Shown: positions 63,706-64,000 of the stretch, piece by piece | Layout: every line of letters starts with the position of its first letter | Position numbering within the stretch: position 1 is the stretch's first letter | NCBI RefSeq assembly: GCF_028737215.1 | Contig: NZ_JAQZAM010000007.1 | Location: 186,001 to 250,000 of the forward strand | Direction: 5' to 3' | DNA: 64,000 nucleotides | Source: Actinomycetospora chibensis | Lineage (GTDB): Bacteria > Actinomycetota > Actinomycetes > Mycobacteriales > Pseudonocardiaceae | Notes under the pieces: model-generated | Told to the model about the DNA's origin: nothing | The model's input: the letters and a program-made list of their open reading frames with translations, nothing else | The model's database searches: none | Program-made: the position numbers and the translations under genes

Positions 63706-64000
63706 CTAGGAGCTGCAGTCGACCGAGCGCAGCGCGGTCAACGTGGCGTCGTCGGGCATCGGGGCCGGGGCGCCCGAGCCGTCGGTGGCCGTCTGGCGGC
63801 CCAGCGCCCGCAGGGCCTCGGTGACGGGCTGGCCGGGCGAGATGTCGCGGAAGTCGTCGCCCAGCGCCAGGTCCACCTCGCCGCCGGCGCGCCGGTCGGA
63901 CACGAGCTCGGCGCACGGCACCACGAGGCTCAGCGTGCGCGCCGCGGAGGCGCCCTCGGGCCCGTAGCGGATCTGGCCGACGCACGAGAGGTCCTGCGCG
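63706..64000 (-). CDS. Envelope integrity protein Cei-like, C-terminal end (5' truncated by window edge)
   Basis: Only the last 98 or so residues are in the window; the reading frame is open to the edge and stops at TAG 63706-63708. Visible sequence (CVGQIRYGPEGASAARTLSLVVPCAELVSDRRAGGEVDLALGDDFRDISP ... DATLTALRSVDCSS) carries cysteines likely to pair outside the cell and resembles the C-terminal domain of the actinobacterial Cei/LytR_C family, which sits next to suhB in Mycobacterium (Rv2700). It is thought to help maintain the envelope. The N-terminal membrane anchor would lie beyond the window. The call relies partly on gene order. Confidence 0.65.
   Translation of the reverse strand, partial: AQDLSCVGQIRYGPEGASAARTLSLVVPCAELVSDRRAGGEVDLALGDDFRDISPGQPVTEALRALGRQTATDGSGAPAPMPDDATLTALRSVDCSS

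Overview
The window is high-GC, gene-dense DNA with strong third-position GC, many GTG/TTG starts and frequent ATGA/GTGA stop-start overlaps. Together with an actinobacterial LexA, a DtxR/IdeR regulator, paired SigA/SigB-type sigma factors, the small families DUF3039, DUF3099, DUF4192 and DUF7455, and an end resembling Cei, this points to a chromosome of the order Pseudonocardiales (Actinomycetospora/Pseudonocardia-like). Gene order (hflX, lexA, LysM gene, nrdR, Rv2715-like hydrolase, sthA, ideR, sigB, DUF3099, DUF3039, sigA, suhB, cei) follows the lexA-to-sigA region of Mycobacterium tuberculosis from memory, expanded by many inserted genes. I saw no phage, IS, CRISPR, tRNA or rRNA.

Region 1-7,070: end of hflX, an exported beta-propeller-like protein, lexA and a divergent LysM membrane protein that share a promoter region with two SOS boxes, then nrdR and the B12-dependent ribonucleotide reductase nrdJ behind a tandem pair of candidate NrdR boxes, closed by a strong hairpin. 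Region 7,084-9,573: a nuclease/phosphatase-fold gene facing a three-gene operon of nucleotidyltransferase, HipA-like kinase and DUF3037, the best candidate for a poorly described functional module. Region 9,685-25,879: central metabolism (ppsA, two-subunit class I fumarase, kynureninase), hydrolases, an MFS transporter, TetR and PadR regulators with visible operators, and a baeRF/Rv2629-like protein.

Region 25,857-41,475: sthA, DUF4192, galE, ideR, a sulfurtransferase, then acuC and a GNAT/acyl-CoA-ligase fusion (Pat type), sigB, dtd, a methyltransferase and acs. Acs keeps the lysine known to be controlled by reversible acetylation, and its probable acetylase and deacetylase lie a few kb away. 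Region 41,476-49,059: three large hairpins, an acyltransferase, an M50-like membrane protease, and a lipid-modification cluster (cfa, DUF1295, peroxiredoxin, hydrolase, FAD amine-oxidase-like protein, DUF1365) ended by a 39-bp palindrome.

Region 49,082-64,000: GNAT, HhH-GPD repair protein, DUF3099, a secreted DUF1996 protein with an acidic Ser/Asp linker, a polytopic membrane protein, DUF3039, a DEAD/DEAH-type helicase, DUF7455, a glutamine synthetase homologue, a CysQ/IMPase protein, a lone GvpA-like gene, a frameshifted gene, DUF1622, sigA, suhB and the 3' end of a cei-like gene. Two genes (12,174-12,869 and 59,945-60,455) read well only when frames are changed. They are either real pseudogenes or sequence errors.
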